A DNA stretch of 36,127 nt from Bacteroidota bacterium (GTDB taxonomy: Bacteria; Bacteroidota; Bacteroidia; Bacteroidales; GCA-2711565). The stretch spans positions 1 through 36,127 of the forward strand of contig JAHIVC010000060.1 of the NCBI GenBank assembly GCA_018816945.1, read 5' to 3'. How positions within the stretch are numbered: position 1 is the first letter of the stretch; each line of letters begins with the position of its first letter. The position numbers and the translations under genes were made by a program. The notes under the pieces are model-generated. The model was given only the letters and a program-made list of their open reading frames with translations, searched no databases and was not told where the DNA came from. Below, piece after piece: positions 23,323 through 32,321 of the stretch.

Positions 23323-24765
23323 TTAATCCTTCAGCATAAACCGATTATACAAAAAGAGCAGGATTGAAGTCCCAATCCCGATTCCGGCAAAAACCAACCA
23401 GATATTTCCGGGATGATACTTTAAATAAAGCATTTGATTAAGTTGGGTTTGAGTCATGTTAAGATGGGCCATTGCTTCTTTAAACAATAAAGCACCATCC
23501 ATATTTTGCATGTTTTCAAGCGTAGCAAAACCACGTTCGGCAAGTTCGGTTTTTAAAATAATATATTTGTCCGACATGCTATCATATAGCGTTCCTGATA
23601 GTAAACCACCTAAAACATTGCCCCCCGCAACTGGCAAGTAACTTACGCCCATATAAAGCGCCACTTTATCTTTTGGTGCAATCCGTCCTATGTATTCTTG
23701 TATTCTGGGCGAACTTGCCATTTCTCCAAATGCAATAATCACAACTGCCATGACAATGAAAAGTCCGTATGTTTGGTAATTAAAAAGACCCATTCCTATC
23801 GTAATGACCAACAGTCCGACAATCATGGTGACAATGGGTTTTATTTTCATGATTAAACCGGATACAATGAGTTGGAAAATGATAATTGAAAAAGCAGCAA
23901 TATTTACAATTTGTTCCGGACGTATAATGCCAACGCCATCCTCTACGGTTCCAATTGCACTTGCAACAAGAGATGATGAATTATAGATATCTGAGGTGTC
24001 GACCCATTGAGTTATGAAAACAGGCAGAGTAAAAAATAATTGCATATAAACAATCCAGAAACCTATCATCAAAATGATAAATGTCAGAAATTTAAGATCA
24101 CTTAAGGCGGTGCCCATATTGGCAAAAATCTGACGAACAGTATCGCCAATCGATTCTTTCTTTTTGTCTTCGGTCCTGCCGGGTTCGCGGTAGTAGTAAA
24201 GTAAAATTAGGTTAAGCAGGATTACTGCAGCACACATGTAAAAAACATAATGCCAGTTTAAATCACGAAGCTTAGATGCTGCAAATGGACCTAAAAACCC
24301 ACCAATATTCACGATCATGTAGAAAATAGCAAAACCAATGGTATCGTTTTTTTCGGTCGTGGTTTTTGAAACAGTTGCTACAATAATAGGTTTGAAAAGT
24401 GCAGCTCCAAGAGCAACAATTAAAAATGAAGCAAATACCAAACCGTATGAAGTAAACTGCCCCATGAAAAAGTATCCTGAAGAAAGAGTCACAAATGCAG
24501 CTAACAGAACTTTTCTGAATCCAAATTTATCAGCTAATGCACCTCCTAAAATTGGCAGCAAATAAATGATTCCGGTTACAACAGCCTGCATAAGTCCACG
24601 CTGGTTATTTGTAAAGCCTAATCCTCCTTTTGAAATTGGGTCTGTTAAATAAACCGACAGTACAACGAACATTCCGTAATAAGCCCATCGTTCAAATAAT
24701 TCCATAACATTGGCCAGCCAGAATGTTCTGGGGAATATGCCAAATAAACCAACTGTTTTATTCAT
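23323..24765 (-). CDS. MFS transporter, POT/PTR-like (proton-dependent oligopeptide transporter family)
   Basis: 480-residue inner-membrane carrier with about 12-14 hydrophobic helices. The POT signature ExxER(F/W)xYYG is present as ELFERWAYYG (22-31; Glu22, Glu25, Arg26), which in this family couples proton movement. The conserved GGALADKFGFRK loop (about 75-86) follows the second helix. The C-terminal half has long loops (about 260-285 and 400-450), so the substrate need not be a di- or tripeptide. Its ATG overlaps the stop of the helix-hairpin-helix gene (TAATG), indicating coupled translation; any functional link is unclear. Confidence 0.82.
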   Translation of the reverse strand: MNKTVGLFGIFPRTFWLANVMELFERWAYYGMFVVLSVYLTDPISKGGLGFTNNQRGLMQAVVTGIIYLLPILGGALADKFGFRKVLLAAFVTLSSGYFFMGQFTSYGLVFASFLIVALGAALFKPIIVATVSKTTTEKNDTIGFAIFYMIVNIGGFLGPFAASKLRDLNWHYVFYMCAAVILLNLILLYYYREPGRTEDKKKESIGDTVRQIFANMGTALSDLKFLTFIILMIGFWIVYMQLFFTLPVFITQWVDTSDIYNSSSLVASAIGTVEDGVGIIRPEQIVNIAAFSIIIFQLIVSGLIMKIKPIVTMIVGLLVITIGMGLFNYQTYGLFIVMAVVIIAFGEMASSPRIQEYIGRIAPKDKVALYMGVSYLPVAGGNVLGGLLSGTLYDSMSDKYIILKTELAERGFATLENMQNMDGALLFKEAMAHLNMTQTQLNQMLYLKYHPGNIWLVFAGIGIGTSILLFLYNRFMLKD

Positions 24766-25628
24766 TATTTTGTAGTAAGGTATGGGAGCAGTTTTTGGAA
24801 AAGAGAGTCGCTGATAAACTGATCATTAAAAGCATCTTCGGCTTTGTCAAAAACTTTTTTTTGCCTCCTGTTAACAATATCTTTCGTAAAATCGTAGCTA
24901 ATATAAGGATGTTTCAGTAAATCCTTAAAATCTGCTACATTTATATTGAGGTGTTGTATGAGCTCAATATTACAGGTCAAAAAGAAGTCTTTTAAGGAAT
25001 CATATTTTAGCGAATCAATGCCGTAAACTTCTTGTAGTTGAGAAACAGAAATATATCCACCTATTAAGTCACGATATTTTATTATTCTGGAAGCAAAAAC
25101 AGGTCCGATACCTTTAATTTTTATAAGTTCGATGGAGTCGGTCGAGTTTAGTTCAACCTGGAAAGTAATCGTATCCTTAATTTGAGGATACTTTTTATTT
25201 GTTTGATTTTCTTTTTCCGGAAGGCTGATAAAAGGATTCAGTTTTGAAAATAGTGCCGAATCAATTGAATAGATTTTTTGAAAATCTTCCTTAGTTTTGA
25301 AAACACCCCCTTTATTGCGATAATTAATGATAACCTGGGCCTGTTTTGGATTTAACCCTAATTGCAACCATTCTTCTTTCTTGAGTTTGTTCGGATCAAA
25401 ATTGAAATATTGAATTATGGAGTCCTGCAATTTATTGTTTGAAGTTATGAGGCTATCGTAATGCGAAATAAATTGCTCATATTGAGTAAAGTCAATTTCC
25501 GGCTTTTGTATGATAAATTGCAATGCCAGATTAAAAATACCAATAAGCGTGATGATAATAATTAGAAAGTAAATACCACGTCGTTCTTTTTTGTTGAAGT
25601 AAAAAAAGCCGGAAAGAAAATTTTTCAT
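24765..25628 (-). CDS. Helix-hairpin-helix (ComEA-like) protein with N-terminal membrane anchor
   Basis: 287-residue protein with one transmembrane helix near residues 20-40 and the rest probably outside the cytoplasm. It carries three helix-hairpin-helix repeats: about 80-130 (GLNPKQAQVIINYRNKGG), 150-205 (IKGIGPVFASRIIKYRD, the best match to ComEA) and 215-285 (HPYISYDFTKDIVNRRQK). Such repeats bind DNA non-specifically, and ComEA acts in DNA uptake; whether this protein does so is not shown. Similar anchored multi-HhH proteins are common in Bacteroidota. It lies between the symporter and POT-like transporter genes. Confidence 0.8.
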   Translation of the reverse strand: MKNFLSGFFYFNKKERRGIYFLIIIITLIGIFNLALQFIIQKPEIDFTQYEQFISHYDSLITSNNKLQDSIIQYFNFDPNKLKKEEWLQLGLNPKQAQVIINYRNKGGVFKTKEDFQKIYSIDSALFSKLNPFISLPEKENQTNKKYPQIKDTITFQVELNSTDSIELIKIKGIGPVFASRIIKYRDLIGGYISVSQLQEVYGIDSLKYDSLKDFFLTCNIELIQHLNINVADFKDLLKHPYISYDFTKDIVNRRQKKVFDKAEDAFNDQFISDSLFQKLLPYLTTK

Positions 25629-25671
25629 AAAAAAGTGAACTAAACTGCTTATGCAGGTTAATCCACTTTTA
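25629..25671 (-). terminator. Bulged hairpin between the AGCS gene and the helix-hairpin-helix gene
   Basis: On the minus strand AAAAGTG (25670-25664) pairs with CACTTTT (25637-25631), enclosing an inner stem of about 8 bp around CTGC-ATAA-GCAG. The following T-run touches the ATG at 25628. It can end the symporter transcript, or act as an attenuator for the next two genes. Confidence 0.5.
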
Positions 25672-25695
25672 ATAAAAATGTCGACATTCCGGGGA

Positions 25696-27378
25696 TTAAT
25701 ATCTTTTAATTTCTCCGCTTTTAACCCTTCGGATATAACTGGTTAAGTCCTTCCTTACTTCAGGTGCCAAAATGATCAGTCCAAGTATATTTGGAATACC
25801 CATTGTGAGAATCATCATATCGGCAAAATCGGTAACAGCACCTAGAGAGGAAGATGCCCCAACAACAATAACGCCTAAGAAAATAATTCGGAATATTGTA
25901 TCTGTAACTTTTCGATTTCCAAATAATTTTTCAGAAATACCGCCAAAAAGATAATCAAAGCCTTTAAGACCGTAATATGACCAGGAAATCATGGTGGAAA
26001 ATGCAAACAGAAAAATAGCAACCAAAAGTAAATACGGAAACCATGAGAATACAGACCCAAAAGCCTGAGAGGTCAGCTGTGTGCCTTCTAGCCCTAATGG
26101 GTTGGTGTATTGGCCTGTAAAAATAATAACAAGGGCAGTCATTGTGCATATCACGACTGTATCTACGAAAGGTTCCAGTAATGCAACAAATCCTTCTGAA
26201 ATAGGTTCATCTGTTTTTACTGCTGAGTGTGCAATTGCTGCTGAACCCACACCGGCTTCATTTGAAAAAGCAGCTCTCTGGAACCCGACTATCAATACCC
26301 CGATAATCCCACCTTTTATGGCAGCAGGAGCAAAAGCGCCACTCAAAATCAAACCGAAAGCACTTCCTGTTTTATCAATATTCATAATAATAATTACCAT
26401 GGCGGTACCTACATATAGCAGGGCCATAAAAGGAACAATTTTATCAGTAACTCTGGCTATACTCTTAATCCCACCAATAATTACAACTCCGACAAGTACA
26501 GCTAGAATGATCCCGAAATAGGCACCATATCCTGAAATGCTGGGTACCATCAAAGCCAATTGAGAGAATGCCTGATTGGCCTGGAACATATTTCCGCCAC
26601 CAAAAGCTCCACCAATAACGAGAACTGCAAATATGAAGGATAAAACCAATCCGAGCCATTTCATTTTTCGTTTTTTCAATCCTTCGCTTAAATAATACAT
26701 GGGGCCTCCTGAAACCACCCCGAATTTGTCAATCTTTCGGTATTTTACCCCCAGCGTACATTCTACAAATTTTGAAGACATTCCAAGAAACCCGGCTATT
26801 ATCAACCAAAATGTTGCACCGGGGCCTCCTACGGTAATAGCAATGGCAACACCGGCTATATTTCCTAATCCGACCGTAGCAGAAAGGGCTGTAGTTAATG
26901 CCTGAAAATGTGAAACTTCGCCAGGATCGTCAGGGTTATCATATTTGCCCCTGATTAACCCAATTGCATGTTTAAAACCACGAATATTTATAAATCGCAT
27001 AAATATTGTAAAGAAAATTGCACCACAAATTAGCCATACAACAATGAAGGGAATTGGAGATGTCCGAATCTGTCCCATTTCATTTGTAATCGGAGTACCT
27101 TGCTTATCACGAATAACGGGATCGTGGATTCCTGCTGCTGAGAATGGATCCCAGTTCAATACAGAAGCCATGGCCCGAACGATAGGAACAAAGGCATCAT
27201 TGATTCTTTCGCTTAATGTTTTTTCAGTATTATTTTGTTCCGAATCATTAACAATCGCTAATTGTTCAGTAGTGTCTTGCCTGATGGTGTCGGTTGGAGT
27301 ATTATTTGTTTGGGCGAACAGGTTGATGCTAACAAAGAGGCTTAATCCAAGCAGAACGTTAAATCTGGTATTCTTCAT
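25696..27378 (-). CDS. Sodium:amino acid (alanine/glycine) symporter, AGCS family
   Basis: 560-residue Na+-driven carrier. Residues 1-22 look like a cleavable signal peptide (ending LFAQ), followed by an extracytoplasmic segment of about 85 residues, and then the AGCS core with about 11 helices from residue 109. Family motifs: [27 protein letters not shown] (about 165-190, quoted here only as the [12 protein letters not shown] and GGPGATFW parts) and [16 protein letters not shown], which lines the substrate and sodium site. The N-terminal extension is absent from E. coli-type members and appears common in Bacteroidota. It could use a sodium gradient such as that made by Rnf. Confidence 0.9.
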   Translation of the reverse strand: MKNTRFNVLLGLSLFVSINLFAQTNNTPTDTIRQDTTEQLAIVNDSEQNNTEKTLSERINDAFVPIVRAMASVLNWDPFSAAGIHDPVIRDKQGTPITNEMGQIRTSPIPFIVVWLICGAIFFTIFMRFINIRGFKHAIGLIRGKYDNPDDPGEVSHFQALTTALSATVGLGNIAGVAIAITVGGPGATFWLIIAGFLGMSSKFVECTLGVKYRKIDKFGVVSGGPMYYLSEGLKKRKMKWLGLVLSFIFAVLVIGGAFGGGNMFQANQAFSQLALMVPSISGYGAYFGIILAVLVGVVIIGGIKSIARVTDKIVPFMALLYVGTAMVIIIMNIDKTGSAFGLILSGAFAPAAIKGGIIGVLIVGFQRAAFSNEAGVGSAAIAHSAVKTDEPISEGFVALLEPFVDTVVICTMTALVIIFTGQYTNPLGLEGTQLTSQAFGSVFSWFPYLLLVAIFLFAFSTMISWSYYGLKGFDYLFGGISEKLFGNRKVTDTIFRIIFLGVIVVGASSSLGAVTDFADMMILTMGIPNILGLIILAPEVRKDLTSYIRRVKSGEIKRY

Positions 27379-27662
27379 GCAGGTAATTGTTTAATTAATA
27401 TTTGCTATTCAGGGGTAAATGTAACACGAGATTTGAATGATAATTTAAGTATCTACAATTATTTCCGTAATATTTATTTAGGAGAAGCAAATTTGGCAAA
27501 AATATATATGAATCGCAAAGTAAAGTCTTAAGTAAAGTCGGTTTATGGTTTATTTATAATCAAATAAAATAAGACAGTTAAGACACAAAATTTATTTGTA
27601 TTTTTATACTAAAACTTTCAAACCAGTTCATTAATCTATTTTTACTAACGATTTTTCGATCT

Positions 27663-29558
27663 ATGATGGATTTATTAACGATATCTTTCGATTTTGATTT
27701 CTACCCCTTACTCATTATTGTGTTTATTGCCTGGGCGATTCCAATGTTGATGTCGATATTGAGGATTACTAAGATACCAACTGTGGTTGTTGAAATATTA
27801 GCAGGGTATTTTATAGGAAGATCTTTATTAATGGGCTATCCTACCGAGTCTATTGTCTATCTTGATTTTTTAGCTTTAACAGGGTTCATTTTTCTGATGT
27901 TTTTAGGGGGACTCGAAATCAATATGAATCAGGTAATTGCTTCTTTCCCAAGACATAAAATAACATATTCTAGATATCTGAATAACCCATTACTTATTGG
28001 GCTGATGTATTATTTCGTTACCATTTTTGTTTCACTTCTTGCAACATTTCTTTTGTCCAACATTATTGAAATAAACAATATTTGGTATTTTTCCCTCATC
28101 ATGGTCACTACCTCAATAGGTATAATTTTGAGAGTATTAAAAAATCGTGCTGAAACAAATACCCACTTTGGTCAGATGATTATTTTAGCCGCAGCAATAG
28201 CCGATATCTTTAGTATTATACTTATTACAATTTCTGCTTTTGTGATCAAAAATGGTTTCCGGTCAGAATTGGTATATCTTTTGCTGTTAGTTGTGCTGTT
28301 TTATTTGCTTTATTTTTTTGGAAAAGGGTTTGATAGAGTGTCCACCTTTAAAAAAATTTCCTATCAATTGGCACATGCAGCTTCTCAAATTCAGATTAGA
28401 GGCGCAATCCTTCTAATATTAACATTTGTTGTTTTGGCACAGTTTATTGGTAAAGAAGTTGTTTTGTTAGGAGCCTTTTTGAGCGGATTGTTACTTTCAC
28501 TTTTCTTGCAAAAGGACAGATCCTTATCATTAGTTAAACTTGATGGGTTTGGATATGGTTTTTTCATACCCATGTTTTTTATAATGATAGGGGTTCATTT
28601 TGATGCAACTGCTTTAAGTGACCTCGACAATTCTCAATTTCTCTTTTTGGCATTATTGCTTACATCATTATTTGCAATTAAAATAATCCCTTCTTTTTTA
28701 TGGATTCGCGTTTTTGGATTTAGAAAAGCCATATCAGGAGGTTTTCTAATGTCATCCCGACTTGGATTGATTATTGCTGCAGCTGCGATCGGTTATGAAC
28801 TCGACTTGATTTCGGCGGCTGCAAATGCAAGTTTCATATTAGTGGCAGTGATAGCTTGTATCGTTTCGCCAATTGTTTATGGATTAATAAACCCTCAAAA
28901 CATAAAACAAATCGAAAAAACAATTATTGTTGGAGGTTCGAGTATAGGTGTTCTATTGGCGAGAAGATTGCACCTGCATGCCAAAGCATCTGTCATTATT
29001 GAAAAACGAAAAGAAAGGTATGAAGATTTGAAATCAAAGGGATTGGAAGCATTCTTGGGTGATGGATTTGATTTTGGTACTTATAAAGAGATTGGAATGA
29101 ACCCTTCGAATCACATTGTAGTTTTAACGGGTAATGATCAGGAAAATATCAGGATATGCGAGATGTTGCGTAAAGAATTTATGCACGAAAGGATTATATC
29201 AAAATCAGGGACCAGCTCAATTGAGCAAAAGCTAAAAAGTTTGGAGGTTGATACATTTGATGCTACACGGATTTTGGCTAATAGCATCGAAAACTTAATT
29301 ATTCGCCCATCAACATACCATGCCCTTATTGAATCGTATGAAAATTTTAACATCGCTGAAATCCAGATTGTTAATTCGAATATTGATGGGATGCAGGTTA
29401 AAGAAATTCCGTTCCATGGTGGTGGAACCATTATGATGATAAGGCGAGGGAGAAATATGTATATCCCTCATGGAGATACCTATTTGAGAGTGGGGGATAT
29501 AGTAAATATATTTGGTACCAATCCAGCTATTGAAGATTTTCAGAAAAAATTATCCTAG
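27663..29558 (+). CDS. Kef/CPA2-type cation:proton antiporter with C-terminal RCK (TrkA) domains
   Basis: 631-residue membrane protein. About 12 helices (1-410) form the Na+/H+ exchanger domain; the conserved FLGGLEINM stretch is near residues 80-90 and FFIPMFFIMIGVHFD near 298-312. An RCK-N domain follows (about 420-540). It starts IIVGGSSIGVLLARR, a degenerate version of the usual GxGxxG nucleotide site, and ends in an acidic/helical part. An RCK-C domain ends the protein (about 565-631, GDIVNIFGT). Such proteins exchange K+ or Na+ for H+. Start could be either of two adjacent ATGs (27663 or 27666). It stands alone. Confidence 0.88.
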   Translation: MMDLLTISFDFDFYPLLIIVFIAWAIPMLMSILRITKIPTVVVEILAGYFIGRSLLMGYPTESIVYLDFLALTGFIFLMFLGGLEINMNQVIASFPRHKITYSRYLNNPLLIGLMYYFVTIFVSLLATFLLSNIIEINNIWYFSLIMVTTSIGIILRVLKNRAETNTHFGQMIILAAAIADIFSIILITISAFVIKNGFRSELVYLLLLVVLFYLLYFFGKGFDRVSTFKKISYQLAHAASQIQIRGAILLILTFVVLAQFIGKEVVLLGAFLSGLLLSLFLQKDRSLSLVKLDGFGYGFFIPMFFIMIGVHFDATALSDLDNSQFLFLALLLTSLFAIKIIPSFLWIRVFGFRKAISGGFLMSSRLGLIIAAAAIGYELDLISAAANASFILVAVIACIVSPIVYGLINPQNIKQIEKTIIVGGSSIGVLLARRLHLHAKASVIIEKRKERYEDLKSKGLEAFLGDGFDFGTYKEIGMNPSNHIVVLTGNDQENIRICEMLRKEFMHERIISKSGTSSIEQKLKSLEVDTFDATRILANSIENLIIRPSTYHALIESYENFNIAEIQIVNSNIDGMQVKEIPFHGGGTIMMIRRGRNMYIPHGDTYLRVGDIVNIFGTNPAIEDFQKKLS

Positions 29559-29559
29559 T

Positions 29560-29658
29560 GTCAGGCTTCATTTTTTTTATGGAATTTAAAATTTCACGCG
29601 TCTGAGCAATCTGATCTTTGGTGCCAAGTACAAAAAGTTTTGAATTGGGAATCAAATT
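29560..29658 (-). pseudogene. Possible remnant of an RCK-C-like domain
   Basis: In the 375-base interval 29559-29933 only one coding-like stretch is seen, on the minus strand: NLIPNSKLFVLGTKDQIAQT then REILNSIKKMKPD. The LFVLGT..QI...REIL pattern resembles the last strand and helix of an RCK (TrkA-C) domain. There is a stop just upstream in frame and no start. The frame runs on into the antisense of the antiporter gene before stopping. The rest of the interval (29660-29933) is AT-rich with nothing recognised. The assignment rests on a short match made by eye. Confidence 0.35.
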
Positions 29659-29933
29659 TATTTAAGTTTGGTTTTATTGCGTTGTATATCCATGTATAAA
29701 TTCTGTTCAAACAAATATATGGAAGTTTAGCATATCAATGGATCGATCTCAATTGTTGATTTTTGATCAGGAAAGGACTTCTTAGTCGTTATAATAGGAA
29801 TTACTTAAATTAAAAAACTTGAAAACAGTATTAAGCCGGAGAGGTTCAACTTTTCTGTATACAATAATTTAAAAGAAAAAATAAAGCTGCATTACAAATA
29901 TTAAATAAAATTAGAGACTGTATATACCAAAGG

Positions 29934-31223
29934 TTATTTTTTATTCAACAACTCACACCCAAACTCGCACTCCAGGCATTTTTTAAAATCGCAATACTGA
30001 GTTTTTAGTTCAATAAGTGCCTGAGTTTGTAAAGCATTGTTGGTTGGTAGATTTAAATGTTTCCATTGTCTTATAACGGCATTGTTTTCGCCCTTTAGGT
30101 TTTCCAGAAAATGCAGTGCTTTATCACTTTGTTCAGGTTTAGCCGTGCGATATCCGTAAATAAATAAGATGGGAATCACGCAATTAATAAGAATACTCTC
30201 TGAGGCTTTTATTCCAAAATTTTTAATTTTCTTTTTTGTAGCTTTATCAAAATGGTAATGTGTATCCCAATATTTTGAAGCTGAAGCATCAAACATTTGA
30301 AGTAATTCGGCAGTGCTTTCAGCTTCAATTATTTGAGAAAACAGGGAGGTGTTTTGATGTAAAATTGCTGAAAGCTGGGCAATTCTGACGGTCGGGAAGT
30401 TCGAGGGCCACAAGCGTAAATATTGCCAAAGATGAATCTGGATGGGGTTTAAAGCGTATTTATGTTTCAGGTATACATATTCGCTTTTAAGCTTATTTGG
30501 GTAATCATCCTTAAAATCTTGATCAAGCATTCCGGCCTGACCAAATAACAATGCTTCCATTTGCAGCAATTCATCTTTATGCTTTATTAAAACCATGAGA
30601 GAAATTGATTTAATCAGCATTTCAAAGGAAATGACATTGGTTTTAAACCCAAAGCTTCTAAAAAGTTGAACATAAAAAAGCTGCTCAATGTCGGATTTGT
30701 TTTTTAACAATTCCTCACTCAATAAATTAAATTTTCGTTCGATCCTTTCAATAGCAAGGCGTTGGAGAAAGTGTACCTTGGTTAATTCTGAAATTTGATT
30801 AATAGATTTTTCGCAGGCGATCCAACCCTGATTTTGCATAAATCCCTGATATTTCGAATATATTTTAAAATCAAATCTGTTCTTTAATTCCAAAACAGCA
30901 ACAGGTTTAAAGTTTTCATAATTAGGACCCAAGTCATCCTCAAATACAACATGAAGTATTACATTTTCGTATTTACGATCATGATGGTGATTGTGTTTGA
31001 TCCAATCAGATGATTTTCCATGAATTTCAACATTTCCAGCCCAGATGGTTTCGCCAATTTTAATTAAAGTATTTGAAAAATCAGGCCCGCCATCTGTGTT
31101 TCTAATGCCGGGTTTTTTTACCACAATTGTGTTATGATCAACACTAACAAGGGGTAAATTAATCAATTGAAATTTCCATAGATAGCATAAAAAGGTTTCG
31201 GGCACATTATTATTCATCACCAT
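29934..31223 (-). CDS. DUF2851 family protein
   Basis: 429-residue, apparently cytoplasmic protein. The N-terminal half has the DUF2851 marks: YLWKFQ near residue 14, NTDGGPDFSNTLIKIG (about 41-56), and WAGNVEIHGKSSDWIKHNHHHD (about 60-81, quoted as GNVEIHGKSSDW and HNHHHD). The GPDFSNA/GNVEIH pattern with nearby His and Asp residues recalls nuclease-like folds, but function is unknown. The C terminus holds a cysteine group (C...C...C, near QYCDFKKCLECEFGCELL) that could bind metal. Start may be 31223 or the ATG at 31217. It is divergent from the coiled-coil/zapA unit. Confidence 0.85.
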   Translation of the reverse strand: MVMNNNVPETFLCYLWKFQLINLPLVSVDHNTIVVKKPGIRNTDGGPDFSNTLIKIGETIWAGNVEIHGKSSDWIKHNHHHDRKYENVILHVVFEDDLGPNYENFKPVAVLELKNRFDFKIYSKYQGFMQNQGWIACEKSINQISELTKVHFLQRLAIERIERKFNLLSEELLKNKSDIEQLFYVQLFRSFGFKTNVISFEMLIKSISLMVLIKHKDELLQMEALLFGQAGMLDQDFKDDYPNKLKSEYVYLKHKYALNPIQIHLWQYLRLWPSNFPTVRIAQLSAILHQNTSLFSQIIEAESTAELLQMFDASASKYWDTHYHFDKATKKKIKNFGIKASESILINCVIPILFIYGYRTAKPEQSDKALHFLENLKGENNAVIRQWKHLNLPTNNALQTQALIELKTQYCDFKKCLECEFGCELLNKK

Positions 31224-31240
31224 TAGGTTTAAGTTTTGAT

Positions 31241-31271
31241 TAAAAATAGTTGTCAGAAGTTAATACCCAAA
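31241..31271 (-). promoter_or_regulatory. Promoter candidate (TTTG, 19 bases, TATTTTTA) for the DUF2851 gene
   Basis: On the minus strand TTTG (31271-31268), 19 bases, then TATTTTTA (31248-31241), 17 bases before the ATG. The final A departs from the consensus G. Confidence 0.4.
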
Positions 31272-31382
31272 CATGCAAATTGTCGTAATTTGATGAATAT
31301 AAATCAGTAATACTTTTTTGGATACTTTAGATGGATGTTTTTAAGTTGTACTGAATCAGTCATGTATGCGGTCATAATGATA

Positions 31383-31414
31383 TTTGGATTAAGTTACATA
31401 AATCACTACTTTTG
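31383..31414 (+). promoter_or_regulatory. Promoter (TTTG, 20 bases, TACTTTTG) for the zapA unit
   Basis: TTTG at 31383-31386 and TACTTTTG at 31407-31414 are spaced by 20 bases, an exact match to the Bacteroidota promoter pattern. The first gene starts 28 bases after it. Confidence 0.65.
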
Positions 31415-31442
31415 TGAATATAAATCATGATTGCTAAATTGA

Positions 31443-31730
31443 ATGGGTGATTTAAATACTTTATTACTTGGAGTTGAGTACAAGCTAAAAAAATTGCTGG
31501 AACAATACGAGAGGAGCGAAAAAATCAATCATCGGTTACAAAGTGAGAATGAGGATTTTAAAAAAATAATTTTAGATAAGAATCAAACAATAGATAAATT
31601 TAAAGACGAATTACTAAAAGTGAAATTAGCCAAGTCAATTGAATCAAATGATGGATCAAGTGAGGCTAAATTGAAAATAAATGAACTGGTGCGGGAAATA
31701 GATAAATGCATTGGACTTTTAAATCAATAA
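31443..31730 (+). CDS. Small coiled-coil protein encoded upstream of zapA
   Basis: 95-residue protein, almost entirely helical and charged. A heptad pattern runs from about residue 10 to 65 (LKKLLEQYERSEKINHRLQS and onward), then a short Ser/Asn-rich break and a final helix (KINELVREIDKCIGLLNQ). There is no signal or membrane segment. It is 24 bases before zapA and co-transcribed. In E. coli the coiled-coil ZapB and in Caulobacter ZauP, encoded just upstream of zapA, both bind ZapA; a similar partner role here is inference from position and shape, not from sequence identity. Confidence 0.7.
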   Translation: MGDLNTLLLGVEYKLKKLLEQYERSEKINHRLQSENEDFKKIILDKNQTIDKFKDELLKVKLAKSIESNDGSSEAKLKINELVREIDKCIGLLNQ

Positions 31731-31754
31731 AATTAGGTTGAATAAACCTGCAAA

Positions 31755-32042
31755 ATGGATGAACTAACAATTACAGTCACAATTGCTGACAGACCATATA
31801 GATTAAATATTAGAAAAGAAGAGGAAGAAGGAATACGGAAAGCAGCGAAAACGATTAGCGAGAAAATAAAGCAATATTCAGATAACTATGCCTTTAATGA
31901 TAGGCAGGACCTGTTGGCCATGGTTTGTTTGGAATTTGCAAACAGTTCACTTGTATCTGAGGAAAAACTATTTAAATCCGAAGATCATTTTGTGGAAAGA
32001 TTAAGTCGAATTGACCAAATCTTATCCAATAGCATAGATTAA
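31755..32042 (+). CDS. zapA: Cell division protein ZapA
   Basis: 95-residue cytoplasmic protein that cross-links FtsZ filaments at the division ring. It has the ZapA plan: an N-terminal beta part (TITVTIADRPYRLNI, residues 4-18), EEEEGIRKAAKTISEKI in the first helix, then DLLAMVCLEFANSSL in the long helix that makes the dimer. Its length is at the short end of the family. The 6S-like RNA follows within about 35 bases, as zapA/ygfE is also followed or preceded by ssrS in other bacteria. Confidence 0.92.
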   Translation: MDELTITVTIADRPYRLNIRKEEEEGIRKAAKTISEKIKQYSDNYAFNDRQDLLAMVCLEFANSSLVSEEKLFKSEDHFVERLSRIDQILSNSID

Positions 32043-32077
32043 AGTCAATATCGTTCTTTGAAAAGCACAAAATTATA

Positions 32078-32272
32078 CCCGCATTAATTCAAATATGTTT
32101 GTAAACTCAACATTATAATCATTAGAGTTTTAAGCTCATGAATTTCTAGAAAAGGCCTCAATTCCGATTTATCGGGATTCTCAATCGAGACGGTGGACTT
32201 TCGAAAAATTTGGCTACTCTATACATGCTGTATAGGGGTTTACTAAGCTCAGAATTAATGCGGGGTTTTTTT
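32078..32272 (+). ncRNA. ssrS: 6S-like RNA (ssrS; Bacteroidota type)
   Basis: The 279-base gap between zapA and rny holds a long self-complementary RNA of about 195 bases. The closing stem is CCCGCATTAATTC (32078-32090) with GAATTAATGCGGG (32252-32264), 13 perfect pairs, followed by a T-run that doubles as terminator. Inside are GTAAAC/GTTTAC pairing, an apical stem CCGAT-TT-ATCGG with flanking pairs, and a side hairpin CTATAC-ATGCT-GTATAG (32218-32234). 6S RNA mimics an open promoter and binds RNA polymerase. The shape and the zapA-rny setting fit Bacteroidota 6S types (Rfam 6S-Flavo or Bacteroidales-1), recalled from memory. Confidence 0.72.
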
Positions 32273-32321
32273 ATTTTCAATATAGTTTTGGTCGATCGCA
32301 TAACTTAATTAACATCGAATT

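Noticed and set aside
27512-27540. Short tandem AAGTAAAGTC pair upstream of the Kef-type antiporter
   Set aside because: Only two copies of a 12-base word in AT-rich DNA; chance is likely and no promoter element aligns with it.
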